Notes: generated by a model from the letters alone, not told the origin. Shown: positions 6,819 through 19,245, counted from the stretch's first letter. The stretch is DNA of 53,377 bases from Clostridiales bacterium (GCA_017617525.1 JAFZWA010000004.1:1-53377), one strand, 5' to 3'. Translations and numbers: made by a program.

Positions 6819-9800
6819 ATGAATGACTATATCCGCATCCGCGGTGCAAGAGAACATAACCTGCAGAATATCAATCTGGATATTCCGAGAGACAAGTTTG
6901 TTGTAGTAACGGGACTTTCCGGTTCGGGAAAGTCATCGCTGGCTTTTGATACGATCTACGCCGAGGGTCAGAGACGCTACGTAGAGTCTCTTTCTTCCTA
7001 CGCCAGACAGTTCCTCGGACAGCTTGAAAAACCGGACTTCGACAGTATCGACGGCCTTTCTCCGTCTATCGCGATCGACCAGAAGACGACGAGCCGTAAC
7101 CCGAGATCTACTGTCGGAACGGTTACAGAAGTTTATGACTATTTCCGTCTTCTTTATGCACGTATCGGTGTGCCGCATTGCTATAAGTGCGGAAAAGAGA
7201 TCATGTCCCAGTCGATCGATCAGATCATCGAGCAGCTTATGGGTTATCGCGAAGGAACGAGACTGATCCTGATGTCTCCGGTTGTCCGCGGACGCAAGGG
7301 CGAATTCACCAAGCAGATCGAAGAGTACAGAAAGAGCGGTTACGCAAGGATCCGTCTGGACGGGGAGATGCATGAGCTCGATGAAGAAGAGATTAAACTG
7401 GATAAGAACAGAAAGCACGATATCGAGGTCGTCATCGACCGTCTGGTCGTTAGGGAAGACGCCAGAACGAGACTTACAGATTCCTGTGAGACTGCGCTGA
7501 AGCTTGCAGACGGTCTTCTGCTAGTCGAGATCCAGGTGCCGACGGAAGGTGAAGACGGTGAGCGCACATATAACATCAACGAAGTGCTTTTCTCGCAGAA
7601 GCTTTCCTGTCCTGACTGCGGAATCAGTGTAGAAGAACTGTCTCCGAGAATGTTCTCGTTCAATAATCCCTTCGGCGCATGCCCGGAGTGCTTAGGCCTC
7701 GGATACCATACGAATGTTGATCCTGAACTGTGCGTGCAGAAGCCGGAAGCATCCATCAATGAAGGCGCGATCACGACGGCGGGCTGGAAGTTCGACGATC
7801 CGAAGAGCTGGGGACGCGCGTTTATCGAGGCGCTTTCCGCGAGGTACGAGTTTTCGCTGGATACTCCCTGGAACAAGCTTCCGAAGAGGATCCAGGACAT
7901 TATCCTTTATGGTAACGGCGGAGAGAAGATGATCATCGACACGACGAACAGTGTATATCGTCGTGACGGTCTTTACATGAACTCCTGGGAGGGGGTTATC
8001 CCGAGTGTTGAAAGAAGGAGTCGTGAAGCCTCTTCCGAAGAACTGAAACAGCACTACGAACAGTATATGACCACGACGGAATGCAGCAGCTGTCATGGCG
8101 CGAGACTGAAACCCGCTTCTTTAGCGGTTACCGTCGGCGGCAAGAATATCTATGAAGTAACGAGTATGCCGATCAGAAAGTGCATCAAGCATTTCCAGAA
8201 TCTGAATCTCAAGACCAGAGAGAAGAAGATCGCGGAGCCGATCCTTAAAGAGATCCTGGCGCGCCTCGGCTTTATGGTCGATGTCGGTCTCGATTATCTG
8301 ACGCTCGCGCGCGCCGCGGCTACACTTTCCGGTGGTGAGGCACAGCGTATCCGTCTGGCGACCCAGATCGGTTCCAGTCTTACCGGTGTTCTTTATATTC
8401 TGGACGAGCCTTCGATCGGACTTCACCAAAGAGACAATAACCGTCTTCTGGCTACGCTTGAGAAATTGAAGCGCCTTGGTAATACCGTTCTTGTGGTTGA
8501 GCATGACGAGGACACGATGCGCGCGGCCGACATTATTGTCGATATGGGACCCGGCGCAGGTGAGCACGGCGGTTTTGTCGTTGGCGTCGGAACAGCGGAA
8601 GAGATCATGAAGATCCCGCAGTCGATCACAGGGCAGTACCTTTCCGGCGAGAAGTTCATCCCGATCCCGGTCAAGAGAAGAAAGCCGGACGGAAGATATC
8701 TCAGTATCGTCGGCGCAAGAGAGAATAACTTAAAGAAGATCAACGTAGATATCCCGATCGGCTTGTTTACATGTATCACGGGTGTTTCCGGATCCGGTAA
8801 GAGTTCGCTTGTGAACGGTATCATCCTTCGCAAACTCGCGACGGATTTAAATGGTGCAAGGAGATCCAAGGGACTCTGCGACAAGATCAACGGTGTCGGA
8901 CATCTCGATAAGGTCATTGCGATCGACCAGTCTCCGATCGGAAGATCCCCGAGATCCAATCCTGCGACCTATACAGGATGCTTTGACCTCATCCGAGAAC
9001 TTTTCGCGAATACTCCGGACGCCAAGGCAAGAGGCTATAAGAACGGACGATTCAGTTTTAACGTCAAGGGCGGCCGTTGCGAAGCCTGCTCGGGCGACGG
9101 TGTAAACAAGATCGAGATGCACTTCCTTCCGGACGTATACGTTAAGTGCGATGTATGTAAAGGAAAGAGATATAACCGTGAGACACTGCAGGTCAAGTAC
9201 AAGGGCAAGAATATCGCGGATGTACTGGCAATGACGGTCGATGAGGCGCTTGAATTCTTCAAGAATGTTCCGCGTATCGCCTCGAAACTGCAGACGCTTT
9301 CCGAGGTTGGACTCGGATATATCCGTCTCGGACAGCCGGCGACTCAGCTTTCCGGTGGTGAGGCGCAGCGTGTCAAGCTTGCGACCGAGCTCAGTAAGCG
9401 CAGTACAGGCCGTACTTTCTACATTCTGGACGAGCCTACGACAGGCCTTCACATCGCCGACGTTCATAAGTTGGTTGACATTTTGAACCGCCTGGCCGAA
9501 AATGGTAATACTGTTTTGGTCATTGAACATAACCTCGATGTGATCAAAACAGCGGACTATATTATCGATCTTGGCCCTGAGGGAGGAGATAAGGGCGGCA
9601 CGATCGTTGCTTGCGGGTCTCCCGAAGAGGTATGCAAAGTGCCCGGCTCTTATACCGGACAGTTCTTAAAGCCGGTTCTTGACAGTACAAAGGCGAGAAT
9701 GAAGAAATCCGGACCGATCGATGATTCCGAACAGAAAAGAAAGGTGGAGCGGGAAGCGCTGGAGATCGCTACCGGTCCGAAACCCAGGAGAAAGAGAAAG

Positions 9801-9824
9801 CCCCTGGAAGAAAAGGAAGAATAA
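6819..9824 (+). CDS. uvrA: Excinuclease ABC subunit A (UvrA)
   Basis: A 1001-residue damage-recognition ATPase of nucleotide excision repair; the UvrA dimer scans DNA with UvrB, which then recruits UvrC. There are two ABC modules: Walker A GLSGSGKS at 32-39 and GVSGSGKS near 655, each with an LSGGEAQR signature and an ILDEPS/T Walker B. Zinc-finger cysteines are CPDCG...CPECLG in the first half and CEACSGDG...CDVCKGKR in the second. It exceeds the usual 940-950 residues because of a charged C-terminal extension (about 45 residues, rich in Lys/Arg/Glu). AAGGAAG lies nine bases before the ATG. Likely SOS controlled through the upstream LexA box. The clpE-like gene follows with no gap. Confidence 0.97.
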   Translation: MNDYIRIRGAREHNLQNINLDIPRDKFVVVTGLSGSGKSSLAFDTIYAEGQRRYVESLSSYARQFLGQLEKPDFDSIDGLSPSIAIDQKTTSRNPRSTVGTVTEVYDYFRLLYARIGVPHCYKCGKEIMSQSIDQIIEQLMGYREGTRLILMSPVVRGRKGEFTKQIEEYRKSGYARIRLDGEMHELDEEEIKLDKNRKHDIEVVIDRLVVREDARTRLTDSCETALKLADGLLLVEIQVPTEGEDGERTYNINEVLFSQKLSCPDCGISVEELSPRMFSFNNPFGACPECLGLGYHTNVDPELCVQKPEASINEGAITTAGWKFDDPKSWGRAFIEALSARYEFSLDTPWNKLPKRIQDIILYGNGGEKMIIDTTNSVYRRDGLYMNSWEGVIPSVERRSREASSEELKQHYEQYMTTTECSSCHGARLKPASLAVTVGGKNIYEVTSMPIRKCIKHFQNLNLKTREKKIAEPILKEILARLGFMVDVGLDYLTLARAAATLSGGEAQRIRLATQIGSSLTGVLYILDEPSIGLHQRDNNRLLATLEKLKRLGNTVLVVEHDEDTMRAADIIVDMGPGAGEHGGFVVGVGTAEEIMKIPQSITGQYLSGEKFIPIPVKRRKPDGRYLSIVGARENNLKKINVDIPIGLFTCITGVSGSGKSSLVNGIILRKLATDLNGARRSKGLCDKINGVGHLDKVIAIDQSPIGRSPRSNPATYTGCFDLIRELFANTPDAKARGYKNGRFSFNVKGGRCEACSGDGVNKIEMHFLPDVYVKCDVCKGKRYNRETLQVKYKGKNIADVLAMTVDEALEFFKNVPRIASKLQTLSEVGLGYIRLGQPATQLSGGEAQRVKLATELSKRSTGRTFYILDEPTTGLHIADVHKLVDILNRLAENGNTVLVIEHNLDVIKTADYIIDLGPEGGDKGGTIVACGSPEEVCKVPGSYTGQFLKPVLDSTKARMKKSGPIDDSEQKRKVEREALEIATGPKPRRKRKPLEEKEE

Positions 9825-12281
<2,457 letters not shown>

Positions 12282-12285
12282 AAAG

Positions 12286-12309
12286 AAAGCGGCCGATCGG
12301 CCGCTTTTT
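12286..12309. terminator. Bidirectional terminator between clpE and argJ
   Basis: Stem AAAGCGGCC (12286-12294) with GGCCGCTTT (12299-12307), loop GATC, T tract rightward; leftward the arm is followed by TTTCTTTTTAC. It serves both convergent genes. Confidence 0.85.
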
Positions 12310-12333
12310 TGTTTCCTTGAGTTGTGACAGATC

Positions 12334-13545
12334 TCAGCTTCTGTAGCTGGCATTGATCTTTACGTAATCGTAGGTGAAGTCGCATGTCCACATACGATCG
12401 TTGTATTCACCGTCATTTAATTCAACACGGATCAGGATATCGTGTTCGGAAAGCTTTTCCTTAGCGACCTCTTCGTCGAACGGAAGAGCTACGCCTTTTT
12501 CGTAGACCGGAAGTCCGGATAAGAACATGCTGATCTTGTCAGGATCGATGTCTGCACCGGAATAACCGAGAGCCGTGATGAAACGACCACAGTTCGCGTC
12601 CTGGCCGAAGATCGCTGTCTTACAGAGCGGGGAACGGCAGATCGCAAGAACACAAAGGTATGCGTCCTGCGCAGTCTTCGCGCCGACGACTTCAACCTCA
12701 ACGAGCTTGGAAGCACCTTCACCATCGGAAGCTATCATCTTGGCAAGATCGAAGCAAAGAGCATGGAAAGCTTCCTTGAAGGTTTCATACTCTTCGGAGC
12801 CCATGGTGATCTCCGGTGTTTCGGAAGCGCCATTGGCCATGATGACGACCATATCGCATACGGATGTGTCGCCGTCAACGGAAACACGGTTGTATGTGTC
12901 CTTAACGTTATCACTGATCATGGACTGGAGAACGTCCTGCTTGATGTTGGCATCAGTCGTGAAGACACTGATCATGGTTGCCAGATTCGGGTGGATCATA
13001 CCGGAGCCTTTCGCGATCGCGGCGATCGTGATCTCTTTGCCGAAGATGTTGACTGTCGCGGCAACTTCCTTAGGTTGAGTATCAGTAGTCATGATCGCTC
13101 TTTCCGCAAGGTGTCCTGTCTCTTCGGAAGAAGAGGCGTTGTTTACAAGACCCGGGATCGCGGAGATGATCTTATCAAGCGGGAGACGGGAACCGATAAC
13201 ACCGGTAGAAGCGGTGAGGATGTCATCCGAGTCGACGTTCAGTTCTTTTGCAACGGCAGAGGCCATGGACTTGGCGTCTTCTTCGCCCATCTCGCCGACA
13301 CAGGCATTTGCGTTACCGCTGTTGATGATGATACCGCGTACGGTCTCTTTCTTTTTGATAATGGAAATAGAACGCGTAAGAGAATGACCTTTTACAAGAT
13401 TCTTAGTATATACGCCGGCGACAGATGCGGGACGGTCGGAAGCGATAAATCCGAGATCCGGGTTGCCATTCGGTTTCAGTCCTGCGTGTACGCCGTTGGC
13501 GATAAAGCCTTGCGGAAGTGTGATGTATGCGTTTTCGATATCCAT
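12334..13545 (-). CDS. argJ: Glutamate N-acetyltransferase / amino-acid acetyltransferase (ArgJ)
   Basis: A 403-residue ArgJ-family protein that moves acetyl from N-acetylornithine to glutamate in the cyclic arginine pathway; some members also use acetyl-CoA. The precursor self-cleaves at the A189-T190 bond in KGSGMIHPNLATM, and Thr190 becomes the nucleophile of the beta chain. Other family segments are GIIINSGNANAC and VSVDGDTSVCDM. The C-terminal NASYRS end matches full-length members. On its strand GAGG lies eight to nine bases before the ATG, and a TATAAT sits at about 13584-13579. No other arg gene is adjacent (argS is far away). Whether it is bifunctional cannot be read from the sequence. 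Confidence 0.95.
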   Translation of the reverse strand: MDIENAYITLPQGFIANGVHAGLKPNGNPDLGFIASDRPASVAGVYTKNLVKGHSLTRSISIIKKKETVRGIIINSGNANACVGEMGEEDAKSMASAVAKELNVDSDDILTASTGVIGSRLPLDKIISAIPGLVNNASSSEETGHLAERAIMTTDTQPKEVAATVNIFGKEITIAAIAKGSGMIHPNLATMISVFTTDANIKQDVLQSMISDNVKDTYNRVSVDGDTSVCDMVVIMANGASETPEITMGSEEYETFKEAFHALCFDLAKMIASDGEGASKLVEVEVVGAKTAQDAYLCVLAICRSPLCKTAIFGQDANCGRFITALGYSGADIDPDKISMFLSGLPVYEKGVALPFDEEVAKEKLSEHDILIRVELNDGEYNDRMWTCDFTYDYVKINASYRS

Positions 13546-13674
13546 AGGAAATACCTCGGTTTCTAATGTGTAGGAGCATTATACACCAAGCAGAAGTGCT
13601 TTTCTATATACGAAAGGGCAAGAGGAGCGTGGTTTCGGGCTCTTGAGATTATATAATCAGTACAAAATAAATGC

Positions 13675-13704
13675 TTGACATAAAGGGGCGGAAAACATTA
13701 TAAT
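13675..13704 (+). promoter_or_regulatory. Strong promoter of the tRNA-His-Gln-Lys operon
   Basis: Perfect consensus TTGACA (13675-13680), 18-base spacer, perfect TATAAT (13699-13704). The start would be near 13711, about 20 bases before tRNA-His. Confidence 0.88.
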
Positions 13705-13731
13705 TTCGTAGTGCCTTTTGGGAGAATCTTG

Positions 13732-13808
13732 GTGGGATTAGCTCAGTTGGTTAGAGCGCTAGTTTGTGGCACTAGAGGCCATGGGTTCGACTCCCATATC
13801 CCACCCCA
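13732..13808 (+). tRNA. tRNA-His (anticodon GTG)
   Basis: Acceptor GTGGGAT pairs with ATCCCAC. The extra G at 13731 (G-1) faces discriminator C73, the histidine identity pair, and CCA is encoded. Anticodon loop TTGTGGC gives GTG. Confidence 0.95.
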
Positions 13809-13829
13809 CATTCCCTTTAGGGGTTTCGA

Positions 13830-13904
13830 TGGGGTATAGCCAAGCGGTAAGGCACGGGACTTTGACTCCCGCATTCGTAGGTCCGAATCCTGCTACCCCA
13901 GCCA
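13830..13904 (+). tRNA. tRNA-Gln (anticodon TTG)
   Basis: TGGGGTA pairs with TACCCCA, followed by G and CCA. Anticodon stem CGGGA/TCCCG encloses loop CTTTGAC, giving TTG. The 5' end TGGGGTATAGCCAAGCGG is the usual tRNA-Gln start. Confidence 0.95.
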
Positions 13905-13907
13905 TAC

Positions 13908-13983
13908 GGTTCACTAGCTCAGTCGGTAGAGCACTTGACTTTTAATCAAGGGGTCTGGAGTTCGAGCCTCCAGTGAGCCACCA
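13908..13983 (+). tRNA. tRNA-Lys (anticodon TTT)
   Basis: Acceptor GGTTCAC pairs with GTGAGCC (one T-G wobble), then A and CCA. Anticodon stem CTTGA/TCAAG with loop CTTTTAA gives TTT. It is three bases after tRNA-Gln, in the same transcript. Confidence 0.95.
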
Positions 13984-13996
13984 ACGGATCAACGAG

Positions 13997-14027
13997 GGCT
14001 GTCTCGATTGTGAGACAGCCGTTTTTT
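13997..14027 (+). terminator. Terminator of the tRNA operon
   Basis: Nine-base-pair stem GGCTGTCTC (13997-14005) with GAGACAGCC (14012-14020), six-base loop, then G and six T. Confidence 0.88.
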
Positions 14028-14048
14028 ATGCCCTTTTGAGCCTCCCTT

Positions 14049-14079
14049 TTGACTTTTGGGGCAAAAAATGTGATATTAC
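14049..14079 (+). promoter_or_regulatory. Promoter for the dockerin/cohesin genes
   Basis: TTGACT (14049-14054) and an extended -10 TGATATTAC (14071-14079), spacer 19. It is the best candidate in the 123-base gap after the tRNA terminator. Confidence 0.4.
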
Positions 14080-14150
14080 TGTAACCAATAGAAAATATAG
14101 TTTTGCTACTATAAACTCGATTACATATATGAGGTTAAGGAATAACGTAT

Positions 14151-16244
14151 ATGTCGCGTAAAATGAAACACACAAGCAAGAGAGCCTTTGTACGGGTATG
14201 TGCAACGGCGCTTTCCTGCGTCCTGCTGTTGGCGATGTTACCGTTGATGAGAAGAGCACTTGCGGATGATACGCAATACGCTACGGTTATCGTAGACAGC
14301 TGCAATGTACGTAACAAGGCAGGTACAGTCAATACGACTGTTATCGGCGTGCTCAGAAGTGGCGGCCGTGTCCATGTTTACGACGTTGTGACGCTTTCTA
14401 ATGATCCTTCCGGATATAACAAGTGGTGCCATGTTAAGTACTCGAGTAACGGGCAGCAGTTTGACGGTTATGTCGTTGATGAATTCCTGGCGAAAGACGC
14501 CGATATCAATTCGGATCCCGCATTCGAAACTGAGATCTCAGGATTCCCGGATTCTTACAAACCGTATCTTCGCTCGCTGCACGCCAAACATCCTATGTGG
14601 CACTTCAAGCCGGTTCAGGCTTTAAAGAGCTTTGACGATACAGTAGCTCTTCAGACCAGACTCGGTGTCAGCCTTATCGAGAATTCAGTAAATGACGCTT
14701 GGAAGTCCACGGAACCCGGAGCTTACAACTGGCAGACAGGTACATTTACACCATATGACGGATCTTCCTGGGTCAACGCTTCGGCGAGTGTGGTCAAGCA
14801 TTACCTGGATCCGAGAAACATGCTTTCCGAGGATATGATCTTCCAGTTCCTCAATCTCTCTTACGATGAGTCTACGCAGAAGATCGAGTCAGTTAAGGGA
14901 ATGCTGAACGGAACGTTTATGCAGGATAAGACGATCATCACCGGCGCGGGTACTTACATTTCCTATGAGCAGGCATTCATGTCGGCCGCCGGAAACTTCA
15001 ACGCGAATCCGATCTTCCTCGCGGCAAAAGTACTTCAGGAGGTTTCTGCTTCGGGTAGTAACTCGACCAGCGGAAACTATTATTCTACTTACTACAAAAA
15101 ACAGTACACGAATCTTTATAACTACTTTAATGTAGGCGCGTCCTCGAGCCCTGATCCTGTGGCAAAAGGACTCGCTTTCGCTCGTGACGGTTATGTAAAT
15201 GCCGATGGATCCATTAATACAGCAAAGAATGCAACCTACTATCTGCCGTGGAATACTCCTTATAAATCTATTCTCGGCGGAAGCAGATTTATTGCCGATT
15301 CATATCTCAACATCGGACAGAATACGATCTATCAGATGAAGTTCAACATCAATCCGTCGGATGGTTCCCAGTACTGTAATCACCAGTACATGACGAACAT
15401 CCGCGGTGCCGCTTCTGAAGGCAAGAAGATGTATAACGCGTATAGCAAGGCGAATATCCTGAATACAGAGATCTCATTTTCCATCCCTGTTTATTCCGGT
15501 CTTCCGTCTTCTCCGTGCGTACTTGCTTCTCCGAGCGGTAACCCGAACGCATATCTCAGTGAGCTTTCGGTATCCGGATACCTGCTGACACCTGAATTCG
15601 ATACCATGAACTGCACGGATTACTATCTTGTAGTTCCTGCTTCCTGCACAACAGTGCATGTTGACGCGAAGCCGGCTTCCGATAAGGCGAAAGTAACCGG
15701 AATCGGTGACATTGCTCTCGGTGACGGAGTCAACTCGATCGATGTCATGTGTACGGCTGAAAACGGATCTTCGAGAGTCTATACTCTGAACATCGCAAGA
15801 AATACAGGCGCTGCTGACGGATACTTTACAACGTCCCTGCCGAGTACTGAAAACTTCTACGGCGGCATCGAGCCGGGCACAACGGTAGCCGCGGCAAAGG
15901 CGCTTTTCACGATGGCTGACGGTTATACACTGACATACGTGAATATGAACGGTCAGGGTAAAGATGACGCAGCCGCGATCTGCACCGGCGACCTGATCCA
16001 GGTCGAGGATGCTTCCGGTAGTGTCGTTTATATCGGAGCTCTGTTTATCAGAGGTGACGCGAACTGCGACGGTAAGATCAGTTCCGCTGATCTGACGTTG
16101 ATCTCTCGTTACATTCTCGGCGAAGGTACTCTGAGTGCTTCCGGCATGCAGGGCGCAGACGCGAATAATGACGGTAAGATCAATGCCGCGGACTTGACGC
16201 TTATTTCGAGACACATCTTGCAATTGAATAAGATCACTCAATGA
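14151..16244 (+). CDS. Secreted N-acetylglucosaminidase with SH3b and C-terminal type I dockerin
   Basis: A 697-residue exported protein. Domains: signal peptide (1-38, ending ALA-DD); bacterial SH3 (about 42-113, with CNVRNKAGT); LytG-like beta-N-acetylglucosaminidase (about 125-450; probable catalytic Glu297 in AAKVLQEVS, then YYKKQYTNLYNYFNVGA); cadherin-like beta-sandwich (about 465-550); dockerin (about 633-692). The dockerin has two EF-hand-like repeats, GDANCDGKISSADLTLISR and GADANNDGKINAADLTLIS, with Ca2+-ligand Asp/Asn at 636/638/640/647 and 670/672/674/681. It should cleave the glycan strands of peptidoglycan outside the cell and bind a cohesin through its end. The next gene encodes a cohesin. 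AAGGA lies nine bases before the ATG. The domain calls are by eye; the dockerin is the surest. Confidence 0.88.
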   Translation: MSRKMKHTSKRAFVRVCATALSCVLLLAMLPLMRRALADDTQYATVIVDSCNVRNKAGTVNTTVIGVLRSGGRVHVYDVVTLSNDPSGYNKWCHVKYSSNGQQFDGYVVDEFLAKDADINSDPAFETEISGFPDSYKPYLRSLHAKHPMWHFKPVQALKSFDDTVALQTRLGVSLIENSVNDAWKSTEPGAYNWQTGTFTPYDGSSWVNASASVVKHYLDPRNMLSEDMIFQFLNLSYDESTQKIESVKGMLNGTFMQDKTIITGAGTYISYEQAFMSAAGNFNANPIFLAAKVLQEVSASGSNSTSGNYYSTYYKKQYTNLYNYFNVGASSSPDPVAKGLAFARDGYVNADGSINTAKNATYYLPWNTPYKSILGGSRFIADSYLNIGQNTIYQMKFNINPSDGSQYCNHQYMTNIRGAASEGKKMYNAYSKANILNTEISFSIPVYSGLPSSPCVLASPSGNPNAYLSELSVSGYLLTPEFDTMNCTDYYLVVPASCTTVHVDAKPASDKAKVTGIGDIALGDGVNSIDVMCTAENGSSRVYTLNIARNTGAADGYFTTSLPSTENFYGGIEPGTTVAAAKALFTMADGYTLTYVNMNGQGKDDAAAICTGDLIQVEDASGSVVYIGALFIRGDANCDGKISSADLTLISRYILGEGTLSASGMQGADANNDGKINAADLTLISRHILQLNKITQ

Positions 16245-16283
16245 TCGAACTATATGAATGGTAATGAAAGCTGAGGAAAAAGT

Positions 16284-18110
16284 ATGAAATCAAACTTAAG
16301 CAGATTCTGGCACAAAGCGGCGGCGTTCGTCGTATCGGCAGCATTCGTTGTCGGCATGATGCAGGCCGCCAAAGTCTGGGCAGCTCCGGCTGCGGGACTT
16401 TCGAAAAGCGGGAGTGCAGAAGTAGGAAAGACGATAAACGTAAACGTCACGGTAAGCGGCGATGGCCCTTACGGTGGATATAACGGAAGTATTAACGTGG
16501 ACAGTGAGTATTTCGAGATCGTCGGAATCTCCGCCGGTAATTACGGTGCCGCGAACTTCGGAAAATCCAGTAAGTCGTTCCTCGACTATAACTGTAATAT
16601 CCCTTCCGGTTCCACGATCGCCGTTGTTCAGCTTAAGTGCTTAAAGGAAGGCGTCGCAAGTGTAAGTGTCAGCCTTGAAGTATCAAGCCTTGACGGTACG
16701 GCAAGTTACAGCACCAGCGCTTCTGCGAGTATCACGATCGTTGCTCCGGTAGTTCTTTCCGGTAACGCAAATCTCAGCTCGCTTTCTGTCGCGCCGGGCA
16801 CCCTGAGCCCGTCCTTTTCCAAGGGTACAACGAACTACCACGTCACAGTACCTGAATCCCAGACATCCATCGCGGTAACCGCGACACCCGAGGATTCCAA
16901 GGCAAAGGTTTCTCTTAACGGTGTACAGAAATCCCTGAATCCCGGTGATAATACGGTAAAAGTATCCGTTACCGCGGAAAACGGTGATGTGAAGACATAT
17001 AAGATCCTTGTTACCCGTGGTGCTCCGACACCGACACCTGAGCCGTATCCGGTCATCGTAACAGACGGAAACAGCTACACGATCCTGGAACCTGAATCTC
17101 TTGAGACGATCCCGACCGGTTTTGCATGGTCTGAGACAACTTATAACTCCAAGACGGTTCCTTGTCTTGTCGGTCCTTCGGGAACTCTGATGATGTGGCT
17201 GCTTTCTGATAGTGGTAATGGCCTTTATATCTATGATCTGGATACACAGACGGTAGCTCCTTGCTATGCGTATACGAATGAAGCAGTTTCGATGATGATC
17301 CTTCCGATCCCGTCTGATTACGTGATCCCGAACGGATATGAAAAAGCGACTTACACATATCAGGAACATGAAGTAGAAGTTCTCAAGAACACAGAGCATC
17401 CTGAGCTTCCGTCCCTTATTTATCTCATGGATTCCGCAGGTACAGAAAGCATCTATTATCTTGACGAACAGACAGGCATGATCCTGCCGTTCCGTGGAGA
17501 TATCTCTGATCTGATCGCGACACCGACCCCGGTTCCGACAGATACACCTACACCGTCTCCGACGCCGACACCGACGACTGCTCCGGTTGAGACCGCTACT
17601 CCTGAAAGCACATCTAACGGCGGTAACAGATATAAGCTCGCGACGATCGTTCTGGCCGGTGTGTGCTGTCTCCTTCTTGCCGCATTCGTAGTTCTTCTGG
17701 TAATGCGCATGAAAGACAGAAACGATATGGATCAGGCATACGTTGAAGAGGAAGACGTAGATGAACCTGAAGAGAATGACAATGTAGCTGAGCCTGAAGA
17801 GGAAACTCCCGAGAACGAAGGCGATCACTACTATCAGTTCGGTGACGAAGAACCTGAGATGCGTCGTCCGGGTGCAAAGCGCGCAGGTGAAGACCTTGAT
17901 AAGAAAGAAGAAGTGAAGAAAGAAGAGCCGCTTCCGGATTTCCCGGAATTCCCGGAAAAGAAGCCTGAACCGGTGATCGAACAGTCAGTTCCTTCTCCGC
18001 TGATCACTGTAGTTGATACAGATGACGCTTCACCCGAAAACAGTGCTGATCAGGAAGATAAGCCTGAGGACGAAGATAATAAAGACGGGGATGACGATGG
18101 CGAAGTTTGA
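16284..18110 (+). CDS. Membrane-anchored cohesin-domain protein with Pro/Thr stalk and acidic cytoplasmic tail
   Basis: A 608-residue protein. Signal peptide (1-34, ending WAA-PA); cohesin-like beta-sandwich (about 36-153, with VGKTINVNVTVSG, then SEYFEIVGISAGNYG); cadherin-like domain (about 158-246, NANLSSLSVAPGTLSPSF). An unrecognised domain (about 255-410) follows, then a PTPTP stalk (about 412-440), one membrane helix (about 452-475, TIVLAGVCCLLLAAFVVLLV) and a strongly acidic cytoplasmic tail (about 480-608) with Pro-rich stretches. It would display a cohesin outside the membrane. It lies 39 bases after the dockerin-glucosaminidase gene and has its own GAGG seven bases before the ATG. 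The cohesin call rests on pattern and neighbour, with no alignment. The cytoplasmic tail is unusual for scaffoldins, which normally attach by sortase or SLH domains. Confidence 0.78.
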   Translation: MKSNLSRFWHKAAAFVVSAAFVVGMMQAAKVWAAPAAGLSKSGSAEVGKTINVNVTVSGDGPYGGYNGSINVDSEYFEIVGISAGNYGAANFGKSSKSFLDYNCNIPSGSTIAVVQLKCLKEGVASVSVSLEVSSLDGTASYSTSASASITIVAPVVLSGNANLSSLSVAPGTLSPSFSKGTTNYHVTVPESQTSIAVTATPEDSKAKVSLNGVQKSLNPGDNTVKVSVTAENGDVKTYKILVTRGAPTPTPEPYPVIVTDGNSYTILEPESLETIPTGFAWSETTYNSKTVPCLVGPSGTLMMWLLSDSGNGLYIYDLDTQTVAPCYAYTNEAVSMMILPIPSDYVIPNGYEKATYTYQEHEVEVLKNTEHPELPSLIYLMDSAGTESIYYLDEQTGMILPFRGDISDLIATPTPVPTDTPTPSPTPTPTTAPVETATPESTSNGGNRYKLATIVLAGVCCLLLAAFVVLLVMRMKDRNDMDQAYVEEEDVDEPEENDNVAEPEEETPENEGDHYYQFGDEEPEMRRPGAKRAGEDLDKKEEVKKEEPLPDFPEFPEKKPEPVIEQSVPSPLITVVDTDDASPENSADQEDKPEDEDNKDGDDDGEV

Positions 18111-18702
18111 GATCATCACTCCCGTTAAGGGCGCCGTTCTTTCGGTGAAGACCCAAAGACTGATCCTTTCAGTTTATAAACCGTCAGCTTCTAGCGCGGT
18201 TACGGACTACCTTGTCCGTAACCGTGCTTTTCATAAGCAATACTCGCAGCAGCATAAGAATCAGTATTTCACGGTTTCAGAGCAGAAGGTGTTTTTGAAA
18301 TCGGACCTTCATATGTTTAACCGCAATGAGATGGTTCCGTTCTGGATCACAAAGCCGAATGAACCCGAAAAGATCATCGGGCGTATCTCCTTTTACAGCA
18401 TTATCGGCGGAAGTATGAATACCTGTTATGTCGGCTATCACCTGGATGAGAAGTGCCAGGGACAGGGATATATGAGAGAGGCCTTAGAAGCCGGCTGCAG
18501 ATTCATGTTCAAGTACTATAAGCTTCACAGGATCGAGGCGGATATCCTTCCGACAAACGATAGATCTCTTGCCTGCGTAAAGAACTGCAGTTTTGAGAAG
18601 ATGGGCTATAACATCAAGTTCATGGAGATCGACGGGAAGTATCAGGATCACGAGATGTATGTCCGACTGAACCCCGAAGTTGAAAATGTAATCTCATTGT
18701 AA
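18097..18702 (+). CDS. GNAT family N-acetyltransferase (RimJ/RimL-like)
   Basis: A 201-residue acetyltransferase that would move acetyl from acetyl-CoA to an amine. The acetyl-CoA loop is CQGQGYMREAL (motif A), followed by YYKLHRIEADILPTNDRSLACVKNCSFEKMGY, the RimJ/RimL-type strand-helix pattern. The substrate is unknown; relatives modify ribosomal protein N-termini or small amines. I chose the ATG at 18097 because GGGG (18087-18090) lies six bases before it; other in-frame ATGs upstream run inside the cohesin gene. It overlaps the cohesin gene by 14 bases, so translation is probably coupled. Confidence 0.85.
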   Translation: MAKFEIITPVKGAVLSVKTQRLILSVYKPSASSAVTDYLVRNRAFHKQYSQQHKNQYFTVSEQKVFLKSDLHMFNRNEMVPFWITKPNEPEKIIGRISFYSIIGGSMNTCYVGYHLDEKCQGQGYMREALEAGCRFMFKYYKLHRIEADILPTNDRSLACVKNCSFEKMGYNIKFMEIDGKYQDHEMYVRLNPEVENVISL

Positions 18703-18779
18703 AATTCATTTGCAATAATTCGCAAAGAATGGTGTACTATTAAATTAGAGTGAAAATATATCGTGAAGGAGCGTGTCCT

Positions 18780-19217
18780 ATGAAACGATCTTCTATAATT
18801 GCAAAAGCACTGGGTTTGTCCATGGCATGTTCCATGGTGCTTGCTATTACAGCATGCGGCGGTAAAGGTGAGGAAGCTTCATCTGAAACGTCCCCGTCTA
18901 CGACTGAAACAACTCCAATGGTCACTGTCGCTCCGACGACTGTCGAGACAACATTGCTTGAATACGGTATGACTATCCAGGAAAATGATCAGGCTGTTAC
19001 ATGGAAAGAAGACGCCATCGAAGCCAAGGTCATGTACGCGAATGTTCAGACATATCTCAACGTCAGAAAAGGTCCGGGACCGGATTACGCGGGCGTTGCC
19101 AAGTTCACAAAAGGAATGCAGATCGTTGTAGTCGCAAAGACAGAAAACGGCTGGTATAAGACAGAAGACGGATTCTATGTTTCCGGTGAATATCTCTCCG
19201 AGACAGTACCTTCTTAA
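18780..19217 (+). CDS. SH3b-domain lipoprotein
   Basis: A 145-residue predicted lipoprotein. A signal peptide ends in a lipobox (LAITAC, Cys about 27). A Ser/Thr/Glu-rich linker (about 30-60) leads to one bacterial SH3 domain (about 82-142) with the hallmark YLNVRKGPGPDYAGV and GWYKTEDGFYVSGEYL. SH3b domains bind peptidoglycan, so it probably sits on the outer face of the membrane and contacts the wall. AAGGAG (18766-18771) lies eight bases before the ATG. It is separate from the acetyltransferase (77-base gap with weak promoter-like TTGCAA/TACTAT), near the SH3b-containing glucosaminidase. Confidence 0.85.
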   Translation: MKRSSIIAKALGLSMACSMVLAITACGGKGEEASSETSPSTTETTPMVTVAPTTVETTLLEYGMTIQENDQAVTWKEDAIEAKVMYANVQTYLNVRKGPGPDYAGVAKFTKGMQIVVVAKTENGWYKTEDGFYVSGEYLSETVPS

Positions 19218-19245
19218 CAGCTTACTGACATTTCAAAATTTCTTC

